From Stenotrophomonas maltophilia R551-3 (lineage in GTDB: Bacteria > Pseudomonadota > Gammaproteobacteria > Xanthomonadales > Xanthomonadaceae), in assembly GCF_000020665.1 (NCBI RefSeq), contig NC_011071.1, positions 62,001 to 126,000 on the forward strand: a stretch of DNA of 64,000 nucleotides, given 5' to 3'. Under the pieces are notes generated by a model, which ran no database searches, was not told the DNA's origin, and saw only the letters and a list, made by a program, of their open reading frames with translations. Both the position numbers and the translations under genes were made by a program. Shown in pieces: positions 51,031 through 61,229 of the stretch. Every line of letters begins with the position of its first letter. Within the stretch, counting starts at the first letter, position 1.

Positions 51031-52353
51031 TCAGGCGTCCGGCGACATGCTGGAAAGGCGTGCCGCTGCAGCGCGCAGCCCGTTGAAAATGGGTTCGGAC
51101 ACGTTTACGGGGAAATCACTTGGGAGCTGACGCGTGACCTGCTCGATGGCGGGTTCGACGGCTGCGATCAGCGCTTCGATCCACGGCTCTGCACCATCAG
51201 CGACACCACAGGCGCGTGCGGTTTCGTTCCAGTGGCGTCGTCGCACAAGGTGCAGCTTCCGGTGGTGGTTCTTGCCCTGGACGGACATGGCGAGCTGTGC
51301 ATTCCGCGGGTCGAGCTGGTTTGGCCCCCTGCCCAGGATGGGATGCACCGACAATACGTCGTAGACGGGCGTCAGGCGGAAGCGTCCATCGGCTTCGAGG
51401 TAGACACTGAAGTTCTTGGCATGTCCATCGGTTGCAGCCAACATCCAGAAAAGAATCTGCGTCTTGAAGAAGGTCTCGCGATCCTTGAAATGCTCGGATT
51501 GTCGAAGCAGATCCATGATGGTCACGATGCCTGGGCCGCCATCGGATTCATACTTCCTGGCGGCGGGCAGACCGAAGACCTGGCACATGTCTTCCTGCGG
51601 CAGCCGCAGCCACCACCGGCGATCCGCAGAAAGGCGGCGGTCGAATCGCTCCACAATGAGCGCGCGTTCGTCCTTGAAGCGTCCCATCTGCGTATTCGCA
51701 ACGGGGATTCCAAAGGCGGAAAGCAGCTGCATGCACAGCCATTCGTTCTCGACGGATTGGTGCATGTCCGCCCGCATGTTGCCCACAATGCCAAGCGGCA
51801 GCTTGAAGATATGGGTGGATGGGGTACTGCCGGTAGGAATGCACCACTGGCCAGCATGCAGCAGAAGTCCCGTCTTCTCCTGCGCACCGGCGATGGATAT
51901 GCGGAACGCATCATCACTGGTGGGTGCGCCAGGCAGGTTCCCTGTCGTCACCTGACGCAGGATCGCAGCGACGCCTGATTCGTCCAACGCTTCGCACGTA
52001 ATCTGCTGGATGTCCCCCGGTGTATGCGAAAGCGGCAGCAGTTGCGCTGCGCCGACGCAATCCCGGCCAATGGCTTCGAGAAGATCGAATGTGTCGCTGC
52101 TGCGCGTGGAGAACCTGTCGCGGATCCGGTTGCGGATGACACCGTTGTCGGGAAGAAGGTTGTCGAAGTAGTTGTTGACGACATTGCCCCGATGGCTCTC
52201 GCCCTCCGGGAGCAGGGGCAGTGAGAGTGACAACGGCCGGGACTGGGCGGAGCTGATCCACGAGTCGACGTACGAAAGCCGGGAAGAGCCGCTCCGGACA
52301 TCATCCCAGAGCGCGACCTCGACACCATTCATCCAGACCCGCAGCGTACCCAT
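51031..52353 (-). CDS. hipA: HipA-family serine/threonine kinase toxin
   Basis: HipA phosphorylates glutamyl-tRNA synthetase in E. coli and promotes dormancy. The 440-residue product has the N-terminal HipA_N region (V-W-M-N-G, N-Y-F-D-N-L-L-P-D) and the activation-loop/ATP region I-S-I-A-G-A-Q-E-K-T. The nucleotide strand T-H-I-F-K-L-P and E-N-E-W-L-C follow, then the catalytic A-T-D-G-H-A-K-N-F-S near residue 310 and the magnesium-binding T-P-V-Y-D-V. All key motifs are intact. hipB ends three bases upstream. The stop abuts the DUF938 gene end exactly. Confidence 0.95.
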   Translation of the reverse strand: MGTLRVWMNGVEVALWDDVRSGSSRLSYVDSWISSAQSRPLSLSLPLLPEGESHRGNVVNNYFDNLLPDNGVIRNRIRDRFSTRSSDTFDLLEAIGRDCVGAAQLLPLSHTPGDIQQITCEALDESGVAAILRQVTTGNLPGAPTSDDAFRISIAGAQEKTGLLLHAGQWCIPTGSTPSTHIFKLPLGIVGNMRADMHQSVENEWLCMQLLSAFGIPVANTQMGRFKDERALIVERFDRRLSADRRWWLRLPQEDMCQVFGLPAARKYESDGGPGIVTIMDLLRQSEHFKDRETFFKTQILFWMLAATDGHAKNFSVYLEADGRFRLTPVYDVLSVHPILGRGPNQLDPRNAQLAMSVQGKNHHRKLHLVRRRHWNETARACGVADGAEPWIEALIAAVEPAIEQVTRQLPSDFPVNVSEPIFNGLRAAAARLSSMSPDA

Positions 52354-52356
52354 GGC

Positions 52357-52614
52357 TCACCACTCCAACGTTGACGTTGTCTCCGGGGGACTTCGCTGCT
52401 GCAATCTGACTTCCAGACCCAGCACTGCCCAGACCCGCATCAGCCGTTCGAAGCTTGCCGATGCCGGGTCGCGCTCCAATGCGCCTACTGCCTGGCGGCT
52501 TATGCCGAGCTGTGCCGCCAACTGCGCTTGGCTCAGGCCCGCCTGGCGCCTGAACGCACGCATCAGCGGTGCCAGTTGTTGAGGTGTCCTCACCGTGTGC
52601 AGCGGCCTGTCCAT
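52357..52614 (-). CDS. hipB: HipB-family antitoxin
   Basis: This 85-residue Xre-type helix-turn-helix protein (F-R-R-Q-A-G-L-S-Q-A-Q-L-A-A-Q-L-G-I-S-R-Q-A-V-G-A-L-E-R) neutralises HipA and represses the operon. ATG 52614 is preceded by GGGGA at a good distance; a TTG at 52659 would add 15 residues and would overlap the first operator half-site, so it is less likely. Four GCAACCTAT half-sites lie just upstream. Confidence 0.92.
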   Translation of the reverse strand: MDRPLHTVRTPQQLAPLMRAFRRQAGLSQAQLAAQLGISRQAVGALERDPASASFERLMRVWAVLGLEVRLQQRSPPETTSTLEW

Positions 52615-52661
52615 ATCGGCAGTCCCCGAGAAAGTGACCGTACGCGAGCGTGTACGCAAAG

Positions 52662-52751
52662 GATAGGTTGCATTACGACAAGCAACCTATCTCTTTCCTT
52701 CGCTGGAGGCAACCTATCAATTGCTATTTCAGTATGCAATCAATAGGTTGC
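52662..52751. promoter_or_regulatory. hipBA operator: four GATAGGTTGC half-sites
   Basis: GATAGGTTGC (52662-52671) pairs with GCAACCTATC (52682-52691) as a dyad with a 10-base spacer. GCAACCTATC (52709-52718) and AATAGGTTGC (52742-52751) form a second pair in the outward orientation with a 23-base spacer. The E. coli hip operators are also several TATCC-type dyads spread over the promoter, so HipB is the obvious ligand. The hipBA promoter should lie within this block. Confidence 0.75.
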
Positions 52752-52771
52752 TTTTACGCCGTCAGCGGCGC

Positions 52772-55700
52772 TCAAGCCACCTGCACGATATGCAGCGCCT
52801 TCGGGTTTCGCCACTGCGCCAGCAGGGCGGCTTCGCGCGCCTTGGCCTGCTCGAAATGCGCTTCCTTGACGTGGCCGAAGCCGCGGATGTGCTCGGGCAC
52901 GCTGGCGATTTCCACCGCCAGTGCCAGGCGGCCGTCTTCCAGGCCGTCCAGCAGCAGCTGCACGGTGGCCTCGTAGTCACCGATCAGCTTGCGCTCCATG
53001 CGGCGTTCCTCGGTGCGGCCGAACACATCAAGTCGGCCGCCACGCAGGAACTTCAGCTTGGCCAGCAGGCCGAAGGCCTTGAACATCCAAGGGCCATATT
53101 CCTTCTTCAGCAACCGGCCCTGCTCGTCCTTCTTGGCGAACAGCGGCGGTGCCAGGTGGAAGCGCAGCTGGTAATCGCCCTCGAACTGCTGCTGCAGGCG
53201 GCGCTGGAAGTCACCGCTGGTGTACAGGCGGGCCACTTCGTACTCGTCCTTGTAGGCCATCAGCTTGAACAGGTAGCGGGCCACGGTCTCGGTCAGTGCA
53301 GTGGAACCGCCGATGCGGTCGGCTTCGGCGGCGCGCACGCGCTCGACCAGGCTGCGATAGCGGTTGGCGTAGGCGTCGTCCTGGTACTCGACCAGGAAGG
53401 CCGCGCGGCGCTCGATCATTTCGTCCAGCGAGCGCGACAGGCGGGCGTCGTCCAGCGGCAGGAACGCCACGTCGCCACCGTGCGAGGGCAGGCCACGCAG
53501 TTCGCGCTCGTCGCCGGTATTGCGCGGTGCCGCGGTGGCACCCCATTCGTTGCCTTCCCACTCACCCGGCGGCAGCGGATGCAGCGGCCCCGGGGTGGTT
53601 TCGGTATCGGTGTGGCGGTTGCGCACCAGGCCAGCAGCCTGCTGCACGGCCTGCGGATCGACCACGGCCAGGCGGCCCCAGGCGAAGGCCTGCTGGTTCA
53701 TCGCTACGGCCGCGCCGTTGAGTTCGATGGCGCGCATCAGCGACTCGAACGACAGCGGCACCAGGCCCTGCTGCCACGCATAGCCGAGGATGAACAGGTT
53801 GGCGGCGATCGCATCGCCGAGCAGCGCGGTGGCCAGCTGGGTGGCATCCAGCAGCAGCGGTTCCTCGCCACCCAGCGCCACGCGCACACCGGCCACGATG
53901 TCGGCGGCGGGGAACTGCATGTCCGGGCGGGTGGTGAAGGTGCCGGGCATCGCTTCGTAGGTATTGAGCACCACCTGCGAACGGCCGGCGCGCACCTTCG
54001 ACAGCGCCCAGTAATCGTTCACCACCACCATGTCACAGCCCACCACCAGGTCGGCTTCGCCGGCGGCGATGCGCACGGCGTGGATGTCTTCGGGACGACG
54101 GGCGATGCGGATGTGGGTGGTCACCGCGCCGCCCTTCTGTGCCAGGCCGGTCTGGTCGAGCACGGTCGCACCCTTGCCTTCCAGGTGGCCGGCCATGCCC
54201 AACAGCGCGCCGATGGTCACCACGCCGGTACCGCCGACGCCGGTGATCAGGATGTTCCAGGGTTGTTCCAGTGTGCTGCGGATGGTCGGTGCCGGCAGGT
54301 TGTCCAGCAGGGTGGAGGCATCGCGCTTGCTGCCCTTGCGCGGCTGGCCACCGTGCACGGTGACGAAGCTCGGGCAGAAACCATTCACGCAGGAATAGTC
54401 CTTGTTGCAGTTGGACTGATCGATCTCGCGCTTGCGCCCGAACTCGGTTTCCTTCGGCAGCACCGACACGCAGAAGCTCTTCTTGCCGCAGTCACCGCAG
54501 CCTTCGCAGACCAGCGAATTGATCAGCACGCGCTTCTGCGGATCTTCCAGCTTGCCGCGCTTGCGGCGACGGCGCTTTTCGGTGGCACAGGTCTGTTCGT
54601 AGATCAGGATCGAAACGCCCTTCACTTCGCGCAGGCGTTTCTGCACCGCATCCAGTTCGCTGCGATCATGGAACTCGACGTCGCTGGGGAAGTGCTCGCG
54701 CTGGCCGGTCCACTTGCCGATGTTGTCCGACAGCACCACGATGGTGTGGATGCCCTCGGCACGCATCTGCTTTGCGATGTCCGGCACGCTCAGCGGGCCG
54801 TCCACCGGCTGCCCGCCGGTCATCGCCACCGCATCGTTGTAGAGGATCTTGTAGGTGATGTTGACGCCGGCCGCGACCGCCTGGCGGATCGCCAGCGAGC
54901 CGCTGTGGAAATAGGTGCCGTCGCCCAGGTTCTGGAACACGTGGGGCGTATCGGTGAACGGCGCCTGCCCGGCCCAGGTCACACCTTCGCCGCCCATGTG
55001 GGTGAAGGTATCGGTGCTGCGGTCCATCCAGGTCACCATGTAATGGCAACCGATGCCGGCCAGCGCCCGCGAGCCTTCCGGCACCTGGGTGGAGGTGTTG
55101 TGCGGGCAGCCCGAGCAGTAGTGCGGTACGCGTGGGAAGCTGGCGCGAGGCAGCGCAAGCTCGGCTTCCTTTTCCTGCATCCACTGCAGGCGCTGCTCGA
55201 TCGACTCGTTGTTGAAGAACTTCTGGATGCGGCGGCCGATCACGCCGGCGATGGTGGCCGGCGTCAGCTCACCGGTGGACGGCAGGATCCACTCACCGCT
55301 CTCGTCGTACTTGCCGACAATGGACGGGCGCTGGCCCCAGCTGGCCGGCCAGTTGAAGAACTGTTCCTTCATCTGGCGCTCGATGAAGGCACGCTTCTCC
55401 TCCACCACGATGATGTCTTCCAGGCCCTGCGCGAAGCGCGCGATGCCCTGCGGTTCCAGCGGCCAGGTCATGCCGACCTTGTACACGCGGATGCCGATGT
55501 CGGCGCACGCGGCTTCGTCCAGGCCCAGGTACTCCAGCGCCTGCAGCACGTCCAGGTAGCTCTTGCCGGTGGTGACGATGCCCAGCCGCGCGCGCGGCGC
55601 ATCCATCACCACCTTGTCGATGCCGTTGGCGCGGGCAAAGGCCTGTGCGGCCTTCACCGCATAGCGGTGCAGGCGCATTTCCTGGTCCAGCGGCGGGTCT

Positions 55701-56458
55701 GGCCAGCGGATGTTGAGGCCACCCGACGGCATCTCGAAGTCTTCCGGCAGCACGATGCGGCGCGCCATCGGATCGACCTGCACCGACGCCGACGATTCCA
55801 CCGTCTCGGCGATCGTCTTGAAGCCGACCCAGCGGCCGGTATAGCGGCTCATTGCCCAGCCGAGCAGGCCCATGTCGAGGATGTCCTGCACGCCGGCCGG
55901 GTTCAGCACCGGCATCATCGCGCTGACGAACTCGTCTTCGCTGCCGTGCGGCAGGGTCGAGCTGCGGCAGGCATGGTCGTCGGCCGCCAGTGCCAGCACG
56001 CCACCATAACGCGAGGTGCCGGCTGCATTGGCGTGCTTGAACACGTCGCCGCAACGGTCCACACCCGGGCCCTTGCCGTACCACATGCCGAACACGCCCT
56101 GCACGTTGGCACCGGGGAACAGGTTGGTCTGCTGCGTGCCCCACACCATGGTCGCGCCCAGGTCCTCGTTCAGGCCGGGGGTGAACTTCACCTTGGCTGC
56201 GTCCAGATGCTTGCGCGCGCGCCACAGTTCCAGGTCGAAACCACCCAGTGGGCTGCCGCGGTAGCCGCTGACGAAACCGGCGCTGTCGATGCCTTCGGCG
56301 GCATCGCGCAGGCGCTGCATCAACGGCAGCCGTACCAGCGCCTGCACGCCACTCAGGTAGATCCGCCCCTCGTTGCGTGTGTACTTGTGGTCGAGCGTGT
56401 AATCACGGTCGAGCAGGTCGGCGGAAGAGGGCGAAGTGAGTTGCGCGGTACTGGTCAT
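52772..56458 (-). CDS. indolepyruvate ferredoxin oxidoreductase family protein (fused)
   Basis: The 1228-residue protein combines the alpha-type (thiamine-diphosphate) and gamma-type parts of 2-oxoacid:ferredoxin oxidoreductases, as in fused IorAB proteins. The N-terminal part has G-Y-R-G-S-P-L-G-G near residue 65. A central P-H-Y-C-S-G-C-P-H-N-T and the TPP segment G-I-G-C-H-Y-M follow. The Cys cluster S-L-V-C-E-G-C-G-D-C-G lies near residue 650. The gamma domain starts at I-T-G-V-G-G-T-G-V-V. It decarboxylates arylpyruvates or branched 2-oxoacids to acyl-CoA. ATG 56458 gives the normal N-terminus. Confidence 0.94.
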   Translation of the reverse strand: MTSTAQLTSPSSADLLDRDYTLDHKYTRNEGRIYLSGVQALVRLPLMQRLRDAAEGIDSAGFVSGYRGSPLGGFDLELWRARKHLDAAKVKFTPGLNEDLGATMVWGTQQTNLFPGANVQGVFGMWYGKGPGVDRCGDVFKHANAAGTSRYGGVLALAADDHACRSSTLPHGSEDEFVSAMMPVLNPAGVQDILDMGLLGWAMSRYTGRWVGFKTIAETVESSASVQVDPMARRIVLPEDFEMPSGGLNIRWPDPPLDQEMRLHRYAVKAAQAFARANGIDKVVMDAPRARLGIVTTGKSYLDVLQALEYLGLDEAACADIGIRVYKVGMTWPLEPQGIARFAQGLEDIIVVEEKRAFIERQMKEQFFNWPASWGQRPSIVGKYDESGEWILPSTGELTPATIAGVIGRRIQKFFNNESIEQRLQWMQEKEAELALPRASFPRVPHYCSGCPHNTSTQVPEGSRALAGIGCHYMVTWMDRSTDTFTHMGGEGVTWAGQAPFTDTPHVFQNLGDGTYFHSGSLAIRQAVAAGVNITYKILYNDAVAMTGGQPVDGPLSVPDIAKQMRAEGIHTIVVLSDNIGKWTGQREHFPSDVEFHDRSELDAVQKRLREVKGVSILIYEQTCATEKRRRRKRGKLEDPQKRVLINSLVCEGCGDCGKKSFCVSVLPKETEFGRKREIDQSNCNKDYSCVNGFCPSFVTVHGGQPRKGSKRDASTLLDNLPAPTIRSTLEQPWNILITGVGGTGVVTIGALLGMAGHLEGKGATVLDQTGLAQKGGAVTTHIRIARRPEDIHAVRIAAGEADLVVGCDMVVVNDYWALSKVRAGRSQVVLNTYEAMPGTFTTRPDMQFPAADIVAGVRVALGGEEPLLLDATQLATALLGDAIAANLFILGYAWQQGLVPLSFESLMRAIELNGAAVAMNQQAFAWGRLAVVDPQAVQQAAGLVRNRHTDTETTPGPLHPLPPGEWEGNEWGATAAPRNTGDERELRGLPSHGGDVAFLPLDDARLSRSLDEMIERRAAFLVEYQDDAYANRYRSLVERVRAAEADRIGGSTALTETVARYLFKLMAYKDEYEVARLYTSGDFQRRLQQQFEGDYQLRFHLAPPLFAKKDEQGRLLKKEYGPWMFKAFGLLAKLKFLRGGRLDVFGRTEERRMERKLIGDYEATVQLLLDGLEDGRLALAVEIASVPEHIRGFGHVKEAHFEQAKAREAALLAQWRNPKALHIVQVA

Positions 56459-56627
56459 GGCTGGCCCGGTGAGGATCGGCTGGCACCGGCCGCGTGCAGG
56501 CACGCGGCGGGAAAGGCGCGAATTGTAGCAGCGGGGCCGCGAGGCCCCGGCACTCGCGCCAGTGGCGGCGCCGGGGTTAGGATCGGGGGGAGAGAGGGAG
56601 GCTGCGCTTGCGGCCTGGGGAGAAGGG

Positions 56628-57263
56628 ATGTCAGTTTCAGGAAAGATCCTGGCCAGCGTGCTGCTGGCTTCGGGAGCGGCCACTGCGTGGGCCGCGCCGG
56701 CCCTGCCGGCACCACAGGAGTTCTACTTCGACAGCGACCTGGCCGCCACGCCGATGGTGGCGATACAGGGCGAGGGCGATGAGCTGGTCACCCAGCTGGT
56801 CAAGCTGCGTGAACGCGGCCGGCGCGCGGTTGAGGCGACGGTGCAGCTGGCGTCAGTGGCTGGCGCCCAGGGCCGCAGCGAGCTGGCCGAGCAGCTGTAT
56901 GGCGAAGCCTTGAAGGAGGCATCGGCACAGAGCAGCAGTGGCCGCAGCGTGCGCTGGAACTACGGATGGGATCTGTTGCGCCAGGGCAGGGTGGAGGCGG
57001 CACTGGAACAGTGGCTTTCATCGGCCGGCAACGCCCGTACCAAGCCCAGCTGGGTGCCACCGACCTACGCGCTGGCGCTGTGGCGGCTGGGGCAGAAGCA
57101 GGAGGCAGTGCAGTGGTACGCCGCTGCGGTGCGTACCGAGCCGTCGCAGTGGAATACCACGGCCAACTATGGGCAGCTGCTGCCGCAGTGGCGTGAGGAT
57201 GAGCGCGCGACGCTGGCTGAGGTGCAGCAGGCCTGGGCGGCCGCACCACCTGTCTGGCCCTGA
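56628..57263 (+). CDS. exported TPR-repeat protein
   Basis: The protein has 211 residues with a signal peptide (about 1-22, A-W-A-A-P). The mature part is helical with TPR-like units: S-E-L-A-E-Q-L-Y-G-E-A-L-K-E-A, then W-N-Y-G-W-D-L-L-R-Q-G-R-V-E-A-A-L-E-Q-W and P-T-Y-A-L-A-L-W-R-L-G-Q-K-Q-E-A-V-Q-W-Y. It is periplasmic and probably a protein-interaction module. ATG 56628 directly follows AGAAGGG. The family is not recognised beyond that. Confidence 0.82.
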   Translation: MSVSGKILASVLLASGAATAWAAPALPAPQEFYFDSDLAATPMVAIQGEGDELVTQLVKLRERGRRAVEATVQLASVAGAQGRSELAEQLYGEALKEASAQSSSGRSVRWNYGWDLLRQGRVEAALEQWLSSAGNARTKPSWVPPTYALALWRLGQKQEAVQWYAAAVRTEPSQWNTTANYGQLLPQWREDERATLAEVQQAWAAAPPVWP

Positions 57264-57276
57264 GGGAAGGGGTTCG

Positions 57277-57475
57277 GCCGGGTTGCACCCGGCACCCGCA
57301 GAGGCAACAGCCAAAGCAACAGCAACAGCAACAGCAACAGCGGGCAATCTGTGGGATGGCGGGGCGGTGTGGGTTGGCAGGACACGCCGTAAACCCGTCC
57401 ATGGGGGCTCGATGGCGCCATCCATGGCGCCAACGGTCCTGCCAACCCACACCGCCCTGCCTCCGACAGTTCCCT
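57277..57475 (-). repeat. nested-hairpin repeat element, copy D, with tail
   Basis: Read on the minus strand, the box GGAACTGTCGGAGG (57462-57475) leads to 26-base arms (57436-57461 and 57358-57383) that pair with one mismatch. Between them are the inner hairpin TGGCGCCAT-CC-ATGGCGCCA (57413-57432) and the core GCCCCCATGGACGGGTTTAC then GGCGT. The tail at lower coordinates has an AACAGC hexamer tract (57304-57340) and GCCGGG-TTGCA-CCCGGC (57277-57293). Confidence 0.8.
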
Positions 57476-57482
57476 GCTGCTG

Positions 57483-57597
57483 GTAGGTGTCGACCTTGGT
57501 CGACACGGTAGATCCACGCCATGCGTGGATGAATCTGTAACGGAATCGACTATTCGATATCTGATCGAAGAGCAGCCGAGCGTGGTCTCGGCTCTAC
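57483..57597. repeat. cluster of three SMAG-type palindromes
   Basis: Three units lie in a row: GTAG plus GTGTCGACC-TT-GGTCGACAC (57483-57506), GTAG plus ATCCACGCCATGCGTGGAT (57508-57531), and a reverse AGCCGAG-N6-CTCGGCT ending CTAC (57570-57597). They occupy the space between repeat elements D and C. Confidence 0.78.
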
Positions 57598-57670
57598 AGA
57601 AGGCGGCCAACCAACCGGCTTTTGCTTTTGCTTCTGCTTTTCTTTTTTCTTTTACGTGGCGGACGCACTC

Positions 57671-57787
57671 GGAAATTGTCAGAGGCCGGGCGGGATGGGT
57701 TCGCGGGGGTGTCCGCGGCATGGATGCCGCGGCCAAGCCCCCATGGACGGGTTGACGGCGTCCCCCGCGAATCCATCCCGCCCGGCC
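57671..57787 (+). repeat. nested-hairpin repeat element, copy C
   Basis: The box GGAAATTGTCAGAGG (57671-57685) runs into a 26-base arm (57684-57709) that pairs with 57762-57787 except for one G-T wobble. Between them lie CCGCGGCAT-GG-ATGCCGCGG (57711-57732 region) and the core CCAAGCCCCCATGGACGG then TTGACGGCGT. A pyrimidine tract (57618-57655) precedes the box as in copy A, and a GAGGGG...CCCCTC hairpin follows (57835-57860 region) as in copy A. Confidence 0.8.
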
Positions 57788-57855
57788 AAGCGCGGCTTTT
57801 GATGTTCACAGTCAACCAACCGCCACGAGGGGCTGCGCCGTTCGCTGGAAACCCC

Positions 57856-60093
<2,238 letters not shown>

Positions 60094-60130
60094 GAGTCGT
60101 AGGTACCCACCCCTTTATTGGAATCCCGCA

Positions 60131-60607
60131 ATGCGCGAACTGATCCTGCTCCGTCACGCCCATGCCGAACCGGCCGTTTCCGGCCAGGCTGATCTCGACC
60201 GGCCGTTGTCGCCGGTGGGGCTCGCCGAAGCCGAAGCCGCCGGCAAGTGGCTGAAGGAGAACAAGCTGCTGCCGGACTGCGTGCTGTGTTCCCCTTCGCG
60301 ACGGACCCGCGAGACCCTGGAAGCGGTGATGGCGGCCATCGGCTATGTCGAAAAGCGCCTGGAAGACCGTATCTACGAAGCGACCCCGGGCACCCTGGCC
60401 GCGCTGGTGGATGAGCGGCGTGACCTGGACAGGGTGCTGATCGTCGGCCACAACCCGGGCCTGGAGCAGCTGGTGGCGCTGATGACCGACGGCACCAGCA
60501 GTGACTACCGTGGCATGCCGCCGGGTGGCGTGGCTGTGCTCGGTTTCCCACGCGAGGCCTCGATCGAGCCGGGCGTGGCCAGCCTGAATGCGTTCTGGTG
60601 GCCGTGA
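60131..60607 (+). CDS. sixA: phosphohistidine phosphatase SixA
   Basis: This 158-residue histidine phosphatase has the R-H-A catalytic signature (L-I-L-L-R-H-A-H-A, residues 4-12), the second Arg in S-P-S-R-R-T-R-E-T and the second His in I-V-G-H-N-P-G. SixA removes phosphate from the HPt domain of ArcB in E. coli and from the nitrogen phosphotransferase system. A relay kinase without HPt is present elsewhere in the window (9106-11529), but no link is shown. It lies 37 bases after the ParA gene and 4 bases before the YceI gene. Confidence 0.93.
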   Translation: MRELILLRHAHAEPAVSGQADLDRPLSPVGLAEAEAAGKWLKENKLLPDCVLCSPSRRTRETLEAVMAAIGYVEKRLEDRIYEATPGTLAALVDERRDLDRVLIVGHNPGLEQLVALMTDGTSSDYRGMPPGGVAVLGFPREASIEPGVASLNAFWWP

Positions 60608-60611
60608 TCCG

Positions 60612-61229
60612 ATGAGCCTGGCGCGGCGCAGCCGCTTCCTGCTGCCCGTGCTGCTGGTATCCGGCCCGGCCTGGGCTGCCGCACCACCGCCCACGACATT
60701 GCCACCGGTGGTCGCCGAGGCGCACCGCGTGTTGCGCCTGGACACGCAGCGTTCGCAGATCGGTTTCGAGGTGCGCACCCGCTTCGGGCAGCGCATCGAG
60801 GGCGTGTTTCCGCACTTCGAGGGACGCATCGAGATCCTCTCCGACGGCCGCCACCAGGTGCACCTGAAGATGTTCACGCGCTCGGTCGAGATTCCCGGCA
60901 AGCCGCGCTACACCGGTTGGATGCGCGGTGAGGAGTTCTTCGATGCCGGCCGCCATCCGGTGGTCGAATTCGACTCCCTGCCGTACTGGCCGGAGACCGT
61001 GGAGGACGGGGGCGACATCAACGGCAGGTTGACCCTGCGTGGGATCAGCCACCCGGAGTCGCTCAAGGTCGAGAAGGCGGACTGCGCCCGACCCGGCTAT
61101 GATTGCGACGTCGTCAGCCGCGGTACCGTGCAACGAGGCCGGTATGGCATGGAAAGCTGGCAGCTTGCCTTGAGTGACCGAGTGACTTTCGTATTGCGTG
61201 CGCGCCTGAGCGAGGCGCCTAAACCGTGA
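60612..61229 (+). CDS. YceI-family periplasmic protein
   Basis: The protein has 205 residues with a signal peptide (1-23, A-W-A-A-A). The YceI lipocalin-like domain is marked by D-T-Q-R-S-Q-I-G-F-E-V-R-T-R-F-G near residue 45, F-F-D-A-G-R-H-P-V-V-E-F near 113 and L-T-L-R-G-I-S-H-P near 140. YceI proteins bind isoprenoid-type lipids in the periplasm. The start ATG 60612 lies four bases after the sixA stop. Its stop overlaps the PLD gene start (GTGA). Confidence 0.92.
   Translation: MSLARRSRFLLPVLLVSGPAWAAAPPPTTLPPVVAEAHRVLRLDTQRSQIGFEVRTRFGQRIEGVFPHFEGRIEILSDGRHQVHLKMFTRSVEIPGKPRYTGWMRGEEFFDAGRHPVVEFDSLPYWPETVEDGGDINGRLTLRGISHPESLKVEKADCARPGYDCDVVSRGTVQRGRYGMESWQLALSDRVTFVLRARLSEAPKP

Noticed and set aside
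57301..57340. Possible CRISPR-like array from regularly repeated units
   Set aside because: The unit is a 6-base microsatellite without spacers, and no cas gene is present.
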